Source of the DNA: Desulfobacterales bacterium
GTDB taxonomy: Bacteria > Desulfobacterota > Desulfobacteria > Desulfobacterales > JADGBH01
Reading direction: 5' to 3'
Length of the DNA: 32,273 nt
NCBI GenBank assembly: GCA_015231595.1
Contig: JADGBH010000054.1
Span: 1 to 32,273, forward strand
Below the pieces are notes generated by a model. That model was not told where the DNA came from, ran no database searches, and was given only the letters and a program-made list of their open reading frames with translations. The position numbers and the translations under genes are program-made. This document shows, piece by piece, positions 15,882 to 25,234 of this stretch (within the stretch, counting starts at the first letter, position 1; every line of letters begins with the position of its first letter).

Positions 15882-17296
15882 TAGAAGAAATTAATCCTAT
15901 CCCATGGACAGCGGATGATATTATTAAAGCATCAAATGGTAAATTTATACTAAACGGAAAAAATACAAAATTTATTAATATTTCTATAGATTCAAGGAAA
16001 ATAAAAGAAGATGAATTCTTTATTCCAATAAAAGGCGCTAATCATGATGCTCATGCTTTTATTCCGGATGTAATATCAAAAAAAATCAAGGGAATTATGA
16101 TTGAAAATAATCAGGTTAACAATATTGCTCAAGATATCTTAAACGAATTTAACAAAAATGGTGGAATAATTATTGGCGTTGATGATACATTAAAAGGGCT
16201 ACAAAACCTTGCATCTTTTCAATTAAAGCGTTCAAAAGCTTCAGTTATAGGTATAACTGGTTCTAATGGTAAAACGAGCACAAGGAGCATGACATCATCT
16301 GTTGTTGAACAACGTTTTTGCACTTTATCTACTATCGGCAATTTTAACAATGAATTTGGGCTACCTCTTTCACTTCTGAGACTGAACTCAAACCATAAAT
16401 TGGCGGTTCTTGAACTCGGAATGAATCATAAAGGTGAAATCTCGCGGTTGTGTGAAATATGCCAACCTGATATTGGAGTTATAACAAACATCGGAAATGC
16501 TCACATTGAAGGAGTAGGATCAATTGAAGGCGTAATGGATGCAAAAGGAGAACTCCTTTTAAATATGAAAAAAAATGGAGCCGCTGTTCTTAATGCTGAT
16601 AACAAATATACGATGAAGCTCTCAGAAAAAACCGATAAAAAAATATTACTTTTTGGACTATCTCAACATGCTGAAATTAAAGCTGCTTTTTTAAAAAATA
16701 ATGGTTTTGGAACATCATTTAATCTTATTTTACCGTCAGGAACAATTGATGTAAACCTTAATGTGCCAGGAGAATTTATGGTTATCAACGCTCTTGCCGC
16801 TGCTTCAGTAGGTTATTTACTAAATCTTAATATTGATGAAATAAAAACTGGATTGGAAAATTTTAAACCGGCTAACCATAGAATGAATATAATCAAAAAA
16901 AATTCGGGTGCACATATAATTGATGATACTTACAATGCTAATCCGTCATCAATGGAGTCAGCGGCACAAACTTTAAAATCTTTATGCAATAACAATCAAA
17001 GTATTTTTGTAGCTGGAGATATGTTTGAACTCGGAATTAATTCAGAAGAACTCCATAGAAATGTTGGAAAACTAATTGGAAAAATAGGCATAGATAAACT
17101 GTATGCCTCGGGAAAGTTTTCTGAATTTTTTGTAGAGGGTGCAAAAAAAGGCGGAATATCTTCTAAAAATATTTTTACTGGTTCTTTAAATGATATTGCA
17201 AAAAAAATTAATGCTGAAATACAAAAAAATGATTGGATACTTGTTAAAGGCTCACGAATGATGGGAATGGAAAAACTTGTCGAACAAATAAATTGA
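15878..17296 (+). CDS. murF: UDP-N-acetylmuramoyl-tripeptide--D-alanyl-D-alanine ligase
   Basis: Attaches D-Ala-D-Ala to UDP-MurNAc-tripeptide, the last cytoplasmic step of precursor assembly. The 472-aa Mur ligase has the P-loop GSNGKTS at 128-134, the LELGMNHKGEI block, the TNIGNAHIEG block and the DDTYNANPSSM motif of the MurF family. It overlaps murE by an ATGA junction and is followed 19 bp later by mraY. No D-Ala-D-Ala ligase (ddl) gene is in the window, so its dipeptide substrate must come from elsewhere in the genome. Confidence 0.97.
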   Translation: MIEEINPIPWTADDIIKASNGKFILNGKNTKFINISIDSRKIKEDEFFIPIKGANHDAHAFIPDVISKKIKGIMIENNQVNNIAQDILNEFNKNGGIIIGVDDTLKGLQNLASFQLKRSKASVIGITGSNGKTSTRSMTSSVVEQRFCTLSTIGNFNNEFGLPLSLLRLNSNHKLAVLELGMNHKGEISRLCEICQPDIGVITNIGNAHIEGVGSIEGVMDAKGELLLNMKKNGAAVLNADNKYTMKLSEKTDKKILLFGLSQHAEIKAAFLKNNGFGTSFNLILPSGTIDVNLNVPGEFMVINALAAASVGYLLNLNIDEIKTGLENFKPANHRMNIIKKNSGAHIIDDTYNANPSSMESAAQTLKSLCNNNQSIFVAGDMFELGINSEELHRNVGKLIGKIGIDKLYASGKFSEFFVEGAKKGGISSKNIFTGSLNDIAKKINAEIQKNDWILVKGSRMMGMEKLVEQIN

Positions 17297-17315
17297 TTAA
17301 TTCTAAGGAAAAAAT

Positions 17316-18392
17316 ATGTTATATCTTTTGCTTTATCCGCTTCATACAAAAATATCTTTTTTTAACGTTTTTAAATATATAACTTTTAGGACTATTTATG
17401 CGAGCCTCACGGCATTTATTATTTTCTTTTTACTCGGCCCTTGGGTAATAAAAAAGCTACAGCAATTACAAATTGGGCAATATGTAAGGGAGGATGGGCC
17501 TCAAAGTCATTTTAGTAAAAAAGGTACTCCTACAATGGGAGGGATTTTAATAATTTTTTCAATTTTAGTGTCAGTTCTTTTATGGGCAAATTTATCAAAT
17601 CGGTATGTTTGGATTATTCTCATGCTATCTGTGCTATATACCATAATCGGTTTTATCGACGATTATTTAAAAGTCATTAAGAAAAAAAGCAAAGGATTAA
17701 CAGCAAAGCAAAAATTTTCTATGCAGATATTATTCGCTATTATTCCAGCAATTTTAATTTATATTGGTCCTTTTAACACAGAATTGACGTTTCCTTTTTT
17801 TAAAAAACTTAGCTTTGACATAGGGATAGGTTATATAGTGTTTGCTTCCATTGTAATAATAGGTACTTCTAATGCTGTAAATCTTACAGACGGCCTAGAT
17901 GGTCTTGCAATTGGACCTGTAATTATTGCATCAATAACATATATGATTTTTGCCTATGTTACAGGACATATTACTTTTGCTGATTACCTTCAAATAAAAT
18001 ATGTAAGGGACTGTGGTGAAATCGCCGTTATATGTGGAGCGATTGCTGGAGCTGGTGTTGGTTTTTTATGGTTTAATGCATATCCTGCTCAGGTGTTCAT
18101 GGGAGATGTTGGCTCACTACCATTAGGAGCGCTTTTAGGAATAATAGCTGTATTAACTAAACAAGAACTTCTTTTAATTATAGTTGGAGGATTATTTGTA
18201 ATTGAAGCCCTTTCCGTAATATTTCAAGTAGGATTTTTTAAACTTACAAAAGGCAAACGAATATTTAGGATGGCTCCATTGCATCACCATTTTGAACTAA
18301 AAGGATGGCCTGAACCAAAAGTAATCGTAAGGTTTTGGATTATATCAATGGCATTAGCTCTATTATCATTAAGTGCACTTAAATTAAGGTAA
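17316..18392 (+). CDS. mraY: Phospho-N-acetylmuramoyl-pentapeptide-transferase
   Basis: Integral inner-membrane enzyme that transfers phospho-MurNAc-pentapeptide to undecaprenyl phosphate, forming lipid I. The 358-aa protein has about ten membrane segments. Diagnostic motifs are KKGTPTMGG near residue 68, FIDDYLKV with the Asp pair, NLTDGLDGLA, FMGDVGSLPLG and the C-terminal PLHHHFE. The ATG follows AAGGA. The gene sits 6 bp before murD. Confidence 0.97.
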   Translation: MLYLLLYPLHTKISFFNVFKYITFRTIYASLTAFIIFFLLGPWVIKKLQQLQIGQYVREDGPQSHFSKKGTPTMGGILIIFSILVSVLLWANLSNRYVWIILMLSVLYTIIGFIDDYLKVIKKKSKGLTAKQKFSMQILFAIIPAILIYIGPFNTELTFPFFKKLSFDIGIGYIVFASIVIIGTSNAVNLTDGLDGLAIGPVIIASITYMIFAYVTGHITFADYLQIKYVRDCGEIAVICGAIAGAGVGFLWFNAYPAQVFMGDVGSLPLGALLGIIAVLTKQELLLIIVGGLFVIEALSVIFQVGFFKLTKGKRIFRMAPLHHHFELKGWPEPKVIVRFWIISMALALLSLSALKLR

Positions 18393-18398
18393 TAATAT

Positions 18399-19757
18399 AT
18401 GGACATTAAAAATAAAAACATATTAATTGTAGGTCTTGGAAAAACTGGGATCGCATTAGCAAAATTTTTGCACAAAAGAGGCGCTAAAGTTACCGCTACC
18501 GATATTTCAAAAATTGAAGATATTGGCGAACAAGTTAAGCCTTTAAAAGACTTAGGTGTAAAATTAGAAATCGGACAACATATAACTGAATCATTTATAA
18601 ATGCTGATATTATTTTAATAAGTCCCGGGGTACCACATTTAATTCCACCCATTCGAGAAGCCATGAATAAAGGCGTAACAATAATGGGTGAAATAGAATT
18701 TGCATATCGATTTATTAATGAACCAATAATAGCTATAACCGGCACTAACGGAAAAACTACTGTAACCACTTTGATCGCAGAAATATTGAAAAATGCAGGG
18801 AAAAAAGTATTTTTAGGTGGAAATATTGGCAATCCACTTATTAACTATGTTGACAGCGGAGAAAAGGCTGACGTCATTATAGCTGAAATCAGTAGTTTTC
18901 AGCTTGATACGATTTCAACGTTTAGACCAAAAGTTGGTGTATTACTGAATATAACTGATGATCATTTAGATAGATATAAAAATTTTAATGAATATGTCCT
19001 GTCAAAAGGCAGGATTTTTGAAAATCAATTGGAAGATGACTATGCTATTTTAAAAGGAGATGATAGTAATATCAGATTAATCAGTGAAAATATACGGAGC
19101 AAAAAAATTTTTTTCAGTTTAGAAAGCAACTATGTGTCAGCAAAAGAATTTAGCTTTGAAAGAATACGAATAGAAATGGAGCCGGATATTGATTGTGTTA
19201 TACGGCTCAAAAATAGAAAAATCATAGGTATTCATAACATTGAAAACATGATTGCGGCGAGTATGGCGACTTTATGTTTAGGAATTGGAGTAGGCTATAT
19301 AAGCAAAACTCTTAACGATTTTAAAGGATTATCCCATCGAATCGAATATGTTGATACTGTTAAAGGCATTCAATATTATGATGATTCTAAGGGAACAAAT
19401 ATTGACGCTGTTTATAAAGCTGTTGATGCTTTTGAATCAAAGGTTGTTATCATAATGGGCGGCATATATAAAGGTGGTGAATTCGACTCCCTTAAAGAAA
19501 TAATAGGTAAAAAAGTAAAAGCCATTGTTGCCATCGGAGAAGCAAAAGATAAAATAAAATCATCACTTTCATCTTATGTTCAAGTTGAAATTGCAAAAAC
19601 TATGGATGAGGCTGTAAATACTGCAACTACGCTTGCAGAACATAATGGAGTTGTACTTCTTTCTCCGGGTTGTTCAAGCTTTGATATGTTTAAAAGTTAT
19701 GTCCATAGAGGAGAAATATTTTGTAAAGCTGTAAAAAAAATAAAGGATGCAGAATAA
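18399..19757 (+). CDS. murD: UDP-N-acetylmuramoyl-L-alanine--D-glutamate ligase
   Basis: Adds D-glutamate to UDP-MurNAc-L-Ala using ATP in the cytoplasm. The 452-aa protein begins with the Rossmann-like NILIVGLGKTGIALAKFL segment that binds the UDP-sugar. The P-loop GTNGKTT is at 115-121, followed by the EISSFQLD and DDHLDRY motifs and the C-terminal YDDSKGTN and LLSPGCSSFDMF blocks, both typical of MurD. There is little separate ribosome-site sequence, and the compact 6-bp and 2-bp gaps to mraY and ftsW suggest coupled translation. Confidence 0.97.
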   Translation: MDIKNKNILIVGLGKTGIALAKFLHKRGAKVTATDISKIEDIGEQVKPLKDLGVKLEIGQHITESFINADIILISPGVPHLIPPIREAMNKGVTIMGEIEFAYRFINEPIIAITGTNGKTTVTTLIAEILKNAGKKVFLGGNIGNPLINYVDSGEKADVIIAEISSFQLDTISTFRPKVGVLLNITDDHLDRYKNFNEYVLSKGRIFENQLEDDYAILKGDDSNIRLISENIRSKKIFFSLESNYVSAKEFSFERIRIEMEPDIDCVIRLKNRKIIGIHNIENMIAASMATLCLGIGVGYISKTLNDFKGLSHRIEYVDTVKGIQYYDDSKGTNIDAVYKAVDAFESKVVIIMGGIYKGGEFDSLKEIIGKKVKAIVAIGEAKDKIKSSLSSYVQVEIAKTMDEAVNTATTLAEHNGVVLLSPGCSSFDMFKSYVHRGEIFCKAVKKIKDAE

Positions 19758-19759
19758 TT

Positions 19760-20887
19760 ATGAATAGAAAAATTAATGAAAAAGAAACAAACGTATCAGT
19801 TTCATATTCATACGATTTTTCATTATTGCTACCAGTTATTTTATTAGTTGGCATCGGAACGGTTATGGTATATAGCTCAAGCTCGGAAATTGCCTTAAGA
19901 GATAATCATAATACCTATTATTTTGTTAACAAACAAGGTGTGTTCGCTTTACTCGGAATGTTAGGGCTTATTTTTACAAAAAATTTATCCTATAACTGGC
20001 TTAAGTTACTTGTATATCCATTTTTATTTTTATCGTTTGTTCTTCTTTCAGCGGTTTTATTTTCCCATTATGGTTCAAATGCTGGAGGCGCAACACGATG
20101 GTTAAAATTAGGGCCTTTGACATTTCAACCATCTGAATTTGCAAAATTTTCTTTAATTATTTATCTTGCTTATTCAATAAGCAAGAAAGATAAAAAATTA
20201 GAAGATATATTTGTAGGTTTCATCCCCCATGTTATAGTTCTTATTATTTTTGCAATATTTTTGCTGATGCAACCTGATTTTGGAAGCGTTGTAATATTCG
20301 GAATATTATCATGGATAATGATGTATATCGGAGGAGTCAAAGTCAAGCATCTTTCCTTATCACTATTTTTATTCGTACCGATTATTGGTGTTATATGCGT
20401 AATTGCTCCTTATCGAGTACTTAGATGGCTGGCATTTTTATGGCCTTGGGAATATTCCAATGATGCGAGTTATCAAATTGTACATTCATTCATGGCATTT
20501 GGAACTGGAGGTATATGGGGAGTAGGCCTTGGACAAGGTATACAAAAATTATTTTATCTTCCAGAACCTCATACCGATTTTATATTCTCAGTTATCGGAG
20601 AAGAAATCGGATTAGTAGGCATATTATTCATAGTTTCAATGTACATTTTAATTACGTGGAGGGGTCTTATCATCTCAAAAAATACTGATGACAAATTTGG
20701 TTCATTTGTTGCTTTCGGAATTACAATTGCGTTAGCATTACAGGTTTCAATCAATATGGGAGTAACTCTTGGATTATTACCTCCGAAGGGACTATCTCTA
20801 CCCTTTCTAAGCTATGGAGGTTCTTCGCTTTTATTTAATATGGCATGCATTGGAATTTTAATGAATATAAAAAACTCTGGAGCATAA
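19760..20887 (+). CDS. ftsW: Septal peptidoglycan glycosyltransferase FtsW (SEDS family)
   Basis: Polymerises lipid II into glycan strands at the septum together with FtsI. The 375-aa protein has about ten membrane segments. Family motifs include GGATRWLKLGPLTFQPSEFAK (109-129), DFGSVVI (173-179), and the extracellular PEPHTDFIFSVIGEE (269-282) with D273, which corresponds to the catalytic Asp of SEDS enzymes. LPFLSYGGSSLL lies near the C-terminus. Length and topology are normal. RodA is the alternative paralog, but position between murD and murG fits FtsW. Confidence 0.95.
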   Translation: MNRKINEKETNVSVSYSYDFSLLLPVILLVGIGTVMVYSSSSEIALRDNHNTYYFVNKQGVFALLGMLGLIFTKNLSYNWLKLLVYPFLFLSFVLLSAVLFSHYGSNAGGATRWLKLGPLTFQPSEFAKFSLIIYLAYSISKKDKKLEDIFVGFIPHVIVLIIFAIFLLMQPDFGSVVIFGILSWIMMYIGGVKVKHLSLSLFLFVPIIGVICVIAPYRVLRWLAFLWPWEYSNDASYQIVHSFMAFGTGGIWGVGLGQGIQKLFYLPEPHTDFIFSVIGEEIGLVGILFIVSMYILITWRGLIISKNTDDKFGSFVAFGITIALALQVSINMGVTLGLLPPKGLSLPFLSYGGSSLLFNMACIGILMNIKNSGA

Positions 20888-20893
20888 AGTAAA

Positions 20894-21979
20894 ATGAGCT
20901 TAAGAATAATAATTGCAGGAGGAGGAACAGGAGGGCATCTTTTTCCAGGCATTGCTATTGCTAATGAATTGATAAAAAAAAATAAAAAAAATAAAATATT
21001 ATTTGTAACAAGCGGAAAAGATATTGATAAAAATATTTTATATGAACATGGATTTAAAAGTGTTAAGCTAACAATTGAAGGAATTAAAGGTAAAAAAATT
21101 GTATCTAAAATTCGTTCAGGGCTTAAAATTCCAAAAGCAATTATTGAATCTTTTATAATATTGAAAAAATTTAAGCCAGATATTGTTATAGGCGTTGGAG
21201 GCTATTCTTCAGGTCCAATAATATTAATGGCCTATTTTTTAGGAATAAAAACAGCAATACAGGAACAAAACAGTATTCCTGGAATAACAAACAAAATATT
21301 ATCATTATTTGTAGATAGGATTTATATTTCTTTTAAAGATTATAAAAATATATTTAATCCGTCAAAAACATTATTAACAGGCAATCCTGTTAGAAACTCT
21401 ATATTAAACTCTATAAATGAGATAAAAAAAGATGACAGCAGCAGGTTCTCGATCTTAGTCATGGGGGGGAGTCAGGGCGCTCATGCAATAAATATGGCTG
21501 TAATAGAATCTCTAAACTTTATTAGAGATTCGCAAAAATTTTTTTTTATTCACCAAAGTGGTCAACGAGATGAGCTAACAGTCAAAAAATCGTATGATCG
21601 ACTTAATTTTTTTGCTGATGTTAAACCTTTTTTTAAAGATATGAAAAGCGCTTATAATCAAGCTGACTTATTAATTTGTAGGGCTGGAGCTACTACAATT
21701 TCAGAAATAACAGTTTTGGGCAAGCCTGCTATATTTATCCCCTTTCCTTTTGCGGCGGATAACCATCAATTTTATAATGCTTTAGAATTTTTGCAAAAAG
21801 GCGCTTGTAAAATTATATTAGAAGAAGATTTGTCAGGAAAATTGATCGCAGAAATAATTGAATATTACTGCGTAAATCGTGAAAAATTAAAAATTATGGC
21901 ATCAAAGGCAAAAGAATTTGCTTTTCCTAATTCAGCAAATGATATTGTTAATGATTGTTATAAATTGGTAGGATTATAA
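20894..21979 (+). CDS. murG: Undecaprenyl-diphospho-muramoylpentapeptide beta-N-acetylglucosaminyltransferase
   Basis: Membrane-associated GT-B glycosyltransferase that converts lipid I to lipid II using UDP-GlcNAc. The 361-aa product has the N-terminal glycine loop AGGGTGGHLFPGIA (8-21), the GVGGYSSGP block, the second-domain loop VMGGSQGAHAIN and the donor-site motif CRAGATTISE followed by IPFPFAADNHQ. Its stop overlaps the murC start by one base, and it starts 6 bp after ftsW. Confidence 0.97.
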   Translation: MSLRIIIAGGGTGGHLFPGIAIANELIKKNKKNKILFVTSGKDIDKNILYEHGFKSVKLTIEGIKGKKIVSKIRSGLKIPKAIIESFIILKKFKPDIVIGVGGYSSGPIILMAYFLGIKTAIQEQNSIPGITNKILSLFVDRIYISFKDYKNIFNPSKTLLTGNPVRNSILNSINEIKKDDSSRFSILVMGGSQGAHAINMAVIESLNFIRDSQKFFFIHQSGQRDELTVKKSYDRLNFFADVKPFFKDMKSAYNQADLLICRAGATTISEITVLGKPAIFIPFPFAADNHQFYNALEFLQKGACKIILEEDLSGKLIAEIIEYYCVNREKLKIMASKAKEFAFPNSANDIVNDCYKLVGL

Positions 21980-23361
21980 TGTATCGAAAAAAATATCATA
22001 TTTATTTTGTTGGAATTGGTGGTATTGGAATGAGCGGGATTGCAGAACTACTAATCAATCTTGGATACAAAGTTTCAGGATCAGATATAAAATTATCGGA
22101 TATTACGAAACGGCTTTCAGGGCTTGGGTGTAAAATATACGATAACCATAATGAAAATAATGTAATTGGCGCGGACGTAGTTGTTTTTTCATCAGCTATA
22201 TTTCAAGATAATCCTGAAATAAACAGTGCAAATAATTTATCAATACCGGTTATTTCTCGAGCTGAAATGCTTGCCGAGCTTATGCGCTTAAAATATAGCA
22301 TAGCAATAGCTGGGGCTCATGGAAAAACATCAACAACATCAATGGTGGCATCAGTTACTGCTCAAGGAGGTCTTGATCCAACGGTAGTTATTGGAGGAAA
22401 ATTAAAAAGTATCGGAACAAATGCTGTGCTTGGAAAAGGCGACTTTATTGTAGCAGAAGCAGATGAAAGCGATGGTTCTTTCCTTAAAATGAGCCCAACA
22501 ATAGCTGTTATTACGAACATAGATAGAGAACACCTTGATTTTTATAAAGATCTTAAAACTATAAAAGAAGCTTTTTTAAATTTCATTCATCGGATACCCT
22601 TTTATGGGATAGCTGTTCTTTGCCTTGATAACGAAGAAATTCAAGAAATTATCCCGAAAATAAAAAAAAGATTTACAACTTATGGATTAAGTGCTCAAGC
22701 TGATTTTCAAGCTAAAAAAATATCTTTTTTAGGAACAAAAACTGAATTTAGTGTTTATTGGATGGAAAAACTACTTGGAAGCATAACACTTAATTTACCT
22801 GGTCTTCATAATGTATCAAATGCGTTGGCTTCAATAGCTGTCGGAATAGAACTTGGTATTAATTTTGATGTTATAAAAAAAGCTCTTGAAACAATTGAAG
22901 GTGTGCAGAGAAGAATAGAAAATAAAGGCGAAATAAATGGAATCATTGTTTTAGACGATTATGGACATCATCCAACAGAAATAAAAACAACACTTGCTGC
23001 TATAAAAAATAGCTGGCCTGACAAAAGAATAATAGTTATATTTCAACCCCATAGATATACAAGAACTAAAGCCCTTTTTGATGATTTTACCAAGGCTTTT
23101 TATCAATGCGATTCCCTTATAATGCTACCAATATACAGTGCAGGAGAAAAGCCAATTGAAAAGATTAATTCAAATTTTCTTTGTGAAGAAATAAAAGCCC
23201 ATGGACATAAAGACGTTGTATATGCTGATGATGTACAAAAAGCGCTTGAACACTGCATGAATAATCTTAAACCTTGTGATATTTTATTAACCCTTGGAGC
23301 GGGCGACGTTTATAAAATTGGAGAAACATTTTTGGAAAAAATGGAGTTATGCTTAAAGTAA
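21979..23361 (+). CDS. murC: UDP-N-acetylmuramate--L-alanine ligase
   Basis: First amino-acid ligase of peptidoglycan synthesis, adding L-alanine to UDP-MurNAc. The 460-aa protein starts with the dinucleotide-like HIYFVGIGGIGMSGIAELL (7-25), has the P-loop GAHGKTS at 112-118, the EADESDGSF motif, the NIDREHLDFY motif and the C-terminal DDYGHHPTEI and FQPHRYTRT blocks characteristic of MurC. It overlaps murB by 13 bp, and murB has its own GGAG inside murC. Confidence 0.97.
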   Translation: MYRKKYHIYFVGIGGIGMSGIAELLINLGYKVSGSDIKLSDITKRLSGLGCKIYDNHNENNVIGADVVVFSSAIFQDNPEINSANNLSIPVISRAEMLAELMRLKYSIAIAGAHGKTSTTSMVASVTAQGGLDPTVVIGGKLKSIGTNAVLGKGDFIVAEADESDGSFLKMSPTIAVITNIDREHLDFYKDLKTIKEAFLNFIHRIPFYGIAVLCLDNEEIQEIIPKIKKRFTTYGLSAQADFQAKKISFLGTKTEFSVYWMEKLLGSITLNLPGLHNVSNALASIAVGIELGINFDVIKKALETIEGVQRRIENKGEINGIIVLDDYGHHPTEIKTTLAAIKNSWPDKRIIVIFQPHRYTRTKALFDDFTKAFYQCDSLIMLPIYSAGEKPIEKINSNFLCEEIKAHGHKDVVYADDVQKALEHCMNNLKPCDILLTLGAGDVYKIGETFLEKMELCLK

Positions 23362-24290
23362 ATCAAAAAGATTGGTTAAAGCAAAATTTTAATAAAAATA
23401 TAAAATTTGACGAGCCTATGGCTTTACATACAACTTTAAAAGTAGGTGGAAAAGCAGCTGTCTTTATTACTCCTAACAATCTTGATGAGCTAAAAAAATT
23501 AATAATATGGATAAGAGATAACCAAATTCCATATCTTACGATAGGATGGGGAAGCAATTTATTAGTAAAAGATGAAGGTATCAATGGGATTGTAATTAAG
23601 TTTTCCCATGGAATGGATTCTATAGCCTTAACAAAAAAAAAACAAGATGAAATGACTATTACAGCTATGTGTGGGGCAAAAACAAAAAATATCTGTAAAA
23701 TGTCCTTATCTAACGGTTTAAAAGGATTTAATTTTGCGATAGGGATTCCTGGGACAATTGGAGGTGCAATAAAAATGAATGCCGGAACAAAATACGGATC
23801 AATGGAAGATTCTATAGAATCAATTAAATTGCTTAATCCTGATGGAACAATTCACTGTATTAATAAAAAAAAGCTTAAATTTTCTTATAGACATTTGTCA
23901 TTATGCTCAGAAAATGATAATAGTTTATTCAACCAACCCATAATTATCGAAGGGACTTTTTTATTAAAGAGAACTGATCCTTTAGAAATAAAAAATGAAG
24001 CATCATTAATACTTAAAGATAGATTCAAAAAACAACCTTTCCACAAACATAGCGCTGGGTGTTTTTTTAAAAATCCGTCTGATAAAACATCAGCAGGACA
24101 ATTGATTGACATGGCAGGATTAAAAGGGAAAGAACTTGGAGGCGCGAAAATATCTGAAAAACACGCAAATTTTTTAATCAATACTGGAAAAGCTTCATCA
24201 AAAAATTTTATTGACTTAATGGAATTAATACAAGAAAAAGTCAAAAAAAGCTTTAATATTATGCTTGAGCCAGAGGTAAAAATTGTCTGA
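23349..24290 (+). CDS. murB: UDP-N-acetylenolpyruvoylglucosamine reductase
   Basis: FAD- and NADPH-dependent reductase producing UDP-MurNAc. The 313-aa protein shows TTLKVGGKAAVF and GWGSNLLVKDEGING for FAD binding, and GIPGTIGGAIKMNAG in the core. The conserved region that carries the proton-donor Ser in well-studied enzymes (SAGS-F-KNP) reads SAGCFFKNP here, with C238 in the Ser position; a Cys could serve as proton donor. The C-terminal end (AGLKGKELGGAKISEKHANFL) fits type II enzymes. It overlaps both neighbours, murC (13 bp) and ftsQ (8 bp). Confidence 0.95.
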   Translation: MLKVNQKDWLKQNFNKNIKFDEPMALHTTLKVGGKAAVFITPNNLDELKKLIIWIRDNQIPYLTIGWGSNLLVKDEGINGIVIKFSHGMDSIALTKKKQDEMTITAMCGAKTKNICKMSLSNGLKGFNFAIGIPGTIGGAIKMNAGTKYGSMEDSIESIKLLNPDGTIHCINKKKLKFSYRHLSLCSENDNSLFNQPIIIEGTFLLKRTDPLEIKNEASLILKDRFKKQPFHKHSAGCFFKNPSDKTSAGQLIDMAGLKGKELGGAKISEKHANFLINTGKASSKNFIDLMELIQEKVKKSFNIMLEPEVKIV

Positions 24291-25146
24291 AAACAATAAA
24301 AAAATACGTCAAAATAAATATACATCTTTAAAAAAAAAAAAGTATAAATTAAGAACTGAAGTACTTCTATTTTTTTTTAGTGTTTTAAAAATAATATTGA
24401 ATAGCTTTCTTGTTGTTCTTATGACGATTTGTTTTATATTTGCCTATGATTTTATTACCCAATGCCAATATTTTAATGCAACTAATATTGAGGTATCAGG
24501 TAACAAAATATTATCAACTGATGCAATAATTGAGATTGCTGGACTTCATCAAGGAATAAATATTTTTTCTATAAACCTTAACTCAATTAAAGATAACCTT
24601 ATTGAAAATTCATGGATAAAAAAAGTTCAAGTTAAAAGGGAATTTCCTGACTCAATTAAAATAACAATTGATGAAGAAATTCCTATTGCAATTATTGATT
24701 TTATTAAATTAGAAAATAAAACATTTCCGACAAAATACTTAGTGAATTCAGATGGAGAAATATTCAAGGAAAATGAACCTAATAAAAAACTTAATCATCT
24801 GCCTATCATAACAGGAGTAAATTTATTTGATACTAAGATAAAAGGGTCGGACTTTAAATTTGGAAAACCCTTTAAAGAAATTATGGATTTTTTATCAATA
24901 GTTAGGAATCAATATCCTGAAATGCATAAGTGTTTAAAAATAGATGCTGATAGAGAAATAGGTATAAACATTATAGATTTCAAAGATATAAAAAAAATTA
25001 AATTCGGCTATAGTAATTACGCTGATAAAATAAATAAGCTTAATGAAATTCTACCGATTATAGTTAAAAATTTTAATAGGGGTATTGAAAAAATTGAGCT
25101 TAAATATTCAAATACAATTATCGTAAGACCTTTATATGAAAGTTAA
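24283..25146 (+). CDS. ftsQ: Cell division protein FtsQ
   Basis: Bitopic divisome protein that holds FtsB/FtsL. I place the start at a TTG preceded by GAGGT (24273-24277), inside the end of murB; no ATG alternative gives the basic N-terminus. The 287-aa product has a very basic cytoplasmic tail (KKIRQNKYTSLKKKKYKLR), a membrane segment at about 28-56, a POTRA domain at about 65-135 (NIEVSGNKILSTDAI...WIKKVQVKREFPDSIKITI) and a beta domain ending near FNRGIEKIELKYSNTIIVRP. The TTG start probably keeps levels low, as is usual for FtsQ. Confidence 0.92.
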   Translation: MSENNKKIRQNKYTSLKKKKYKLRTEVLLFFFSVLKIILNSFLVVLMTICFIFAYDFITQCQYFNATNIEVSGNKILSTDAIIEIAGLHQGINIFSINLNSIKDNLIENSWIKKVQVKREFPDSIKITIDEEIPIAIIDFIKLENKTFPTKYLVNSDGEIFKENEPNKKLNHLPIITGVNLFDTKIKGSDFKFGKPFKEIMDFLSIVRNQYPEMHKCLKIDADREIGINIIDFKDIKKIKFGYSNYADKINKLNEILPIIVKNFNRGIEKIELKYSNTIIVRPLYES

Positions 25147-25153
25147 AAAAATT

Positions 25154-25216
25154 AAAAGTGAAAAATTTAAAACGGTAAAATCGTTAAATTTAAAAATCAT
25201 CATTATTTTCACTTTT
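25154..25216. promoter_or_regulatory. Inverted repeat in the ftsQ-ftsA gap, next to the ftsA ribosome site
   Basis: AAAAGTGAAAA (25154-25164) is the exact inverted repeat of TTTTCACTTTT (25206-25216). A second, inner pair is AAATTTAAAACG (25163-25174) against CGTTAAATTT (25182-25191), with two extra bases. The right arm ends 6 bp before the AGGAGG of ftsA (25223-25228). It may be an RNA structure setting ftsA translation, or an operator for internal regulation. The 88-bp gap is the longest one within the dcw cluster. Confidence 0.5.
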
Positions 25217-25234
25217 AGCTTTAGGAGGCATAAT

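Noticed and set aside
25136..25234. Upstream ATG extending ftsA into ftsQ
   Set aside because: The extra 33 residues are AT-rich and unlike FtsA; AGGAGG sits 6 bp before the TTG at 25235, where the homology begins.
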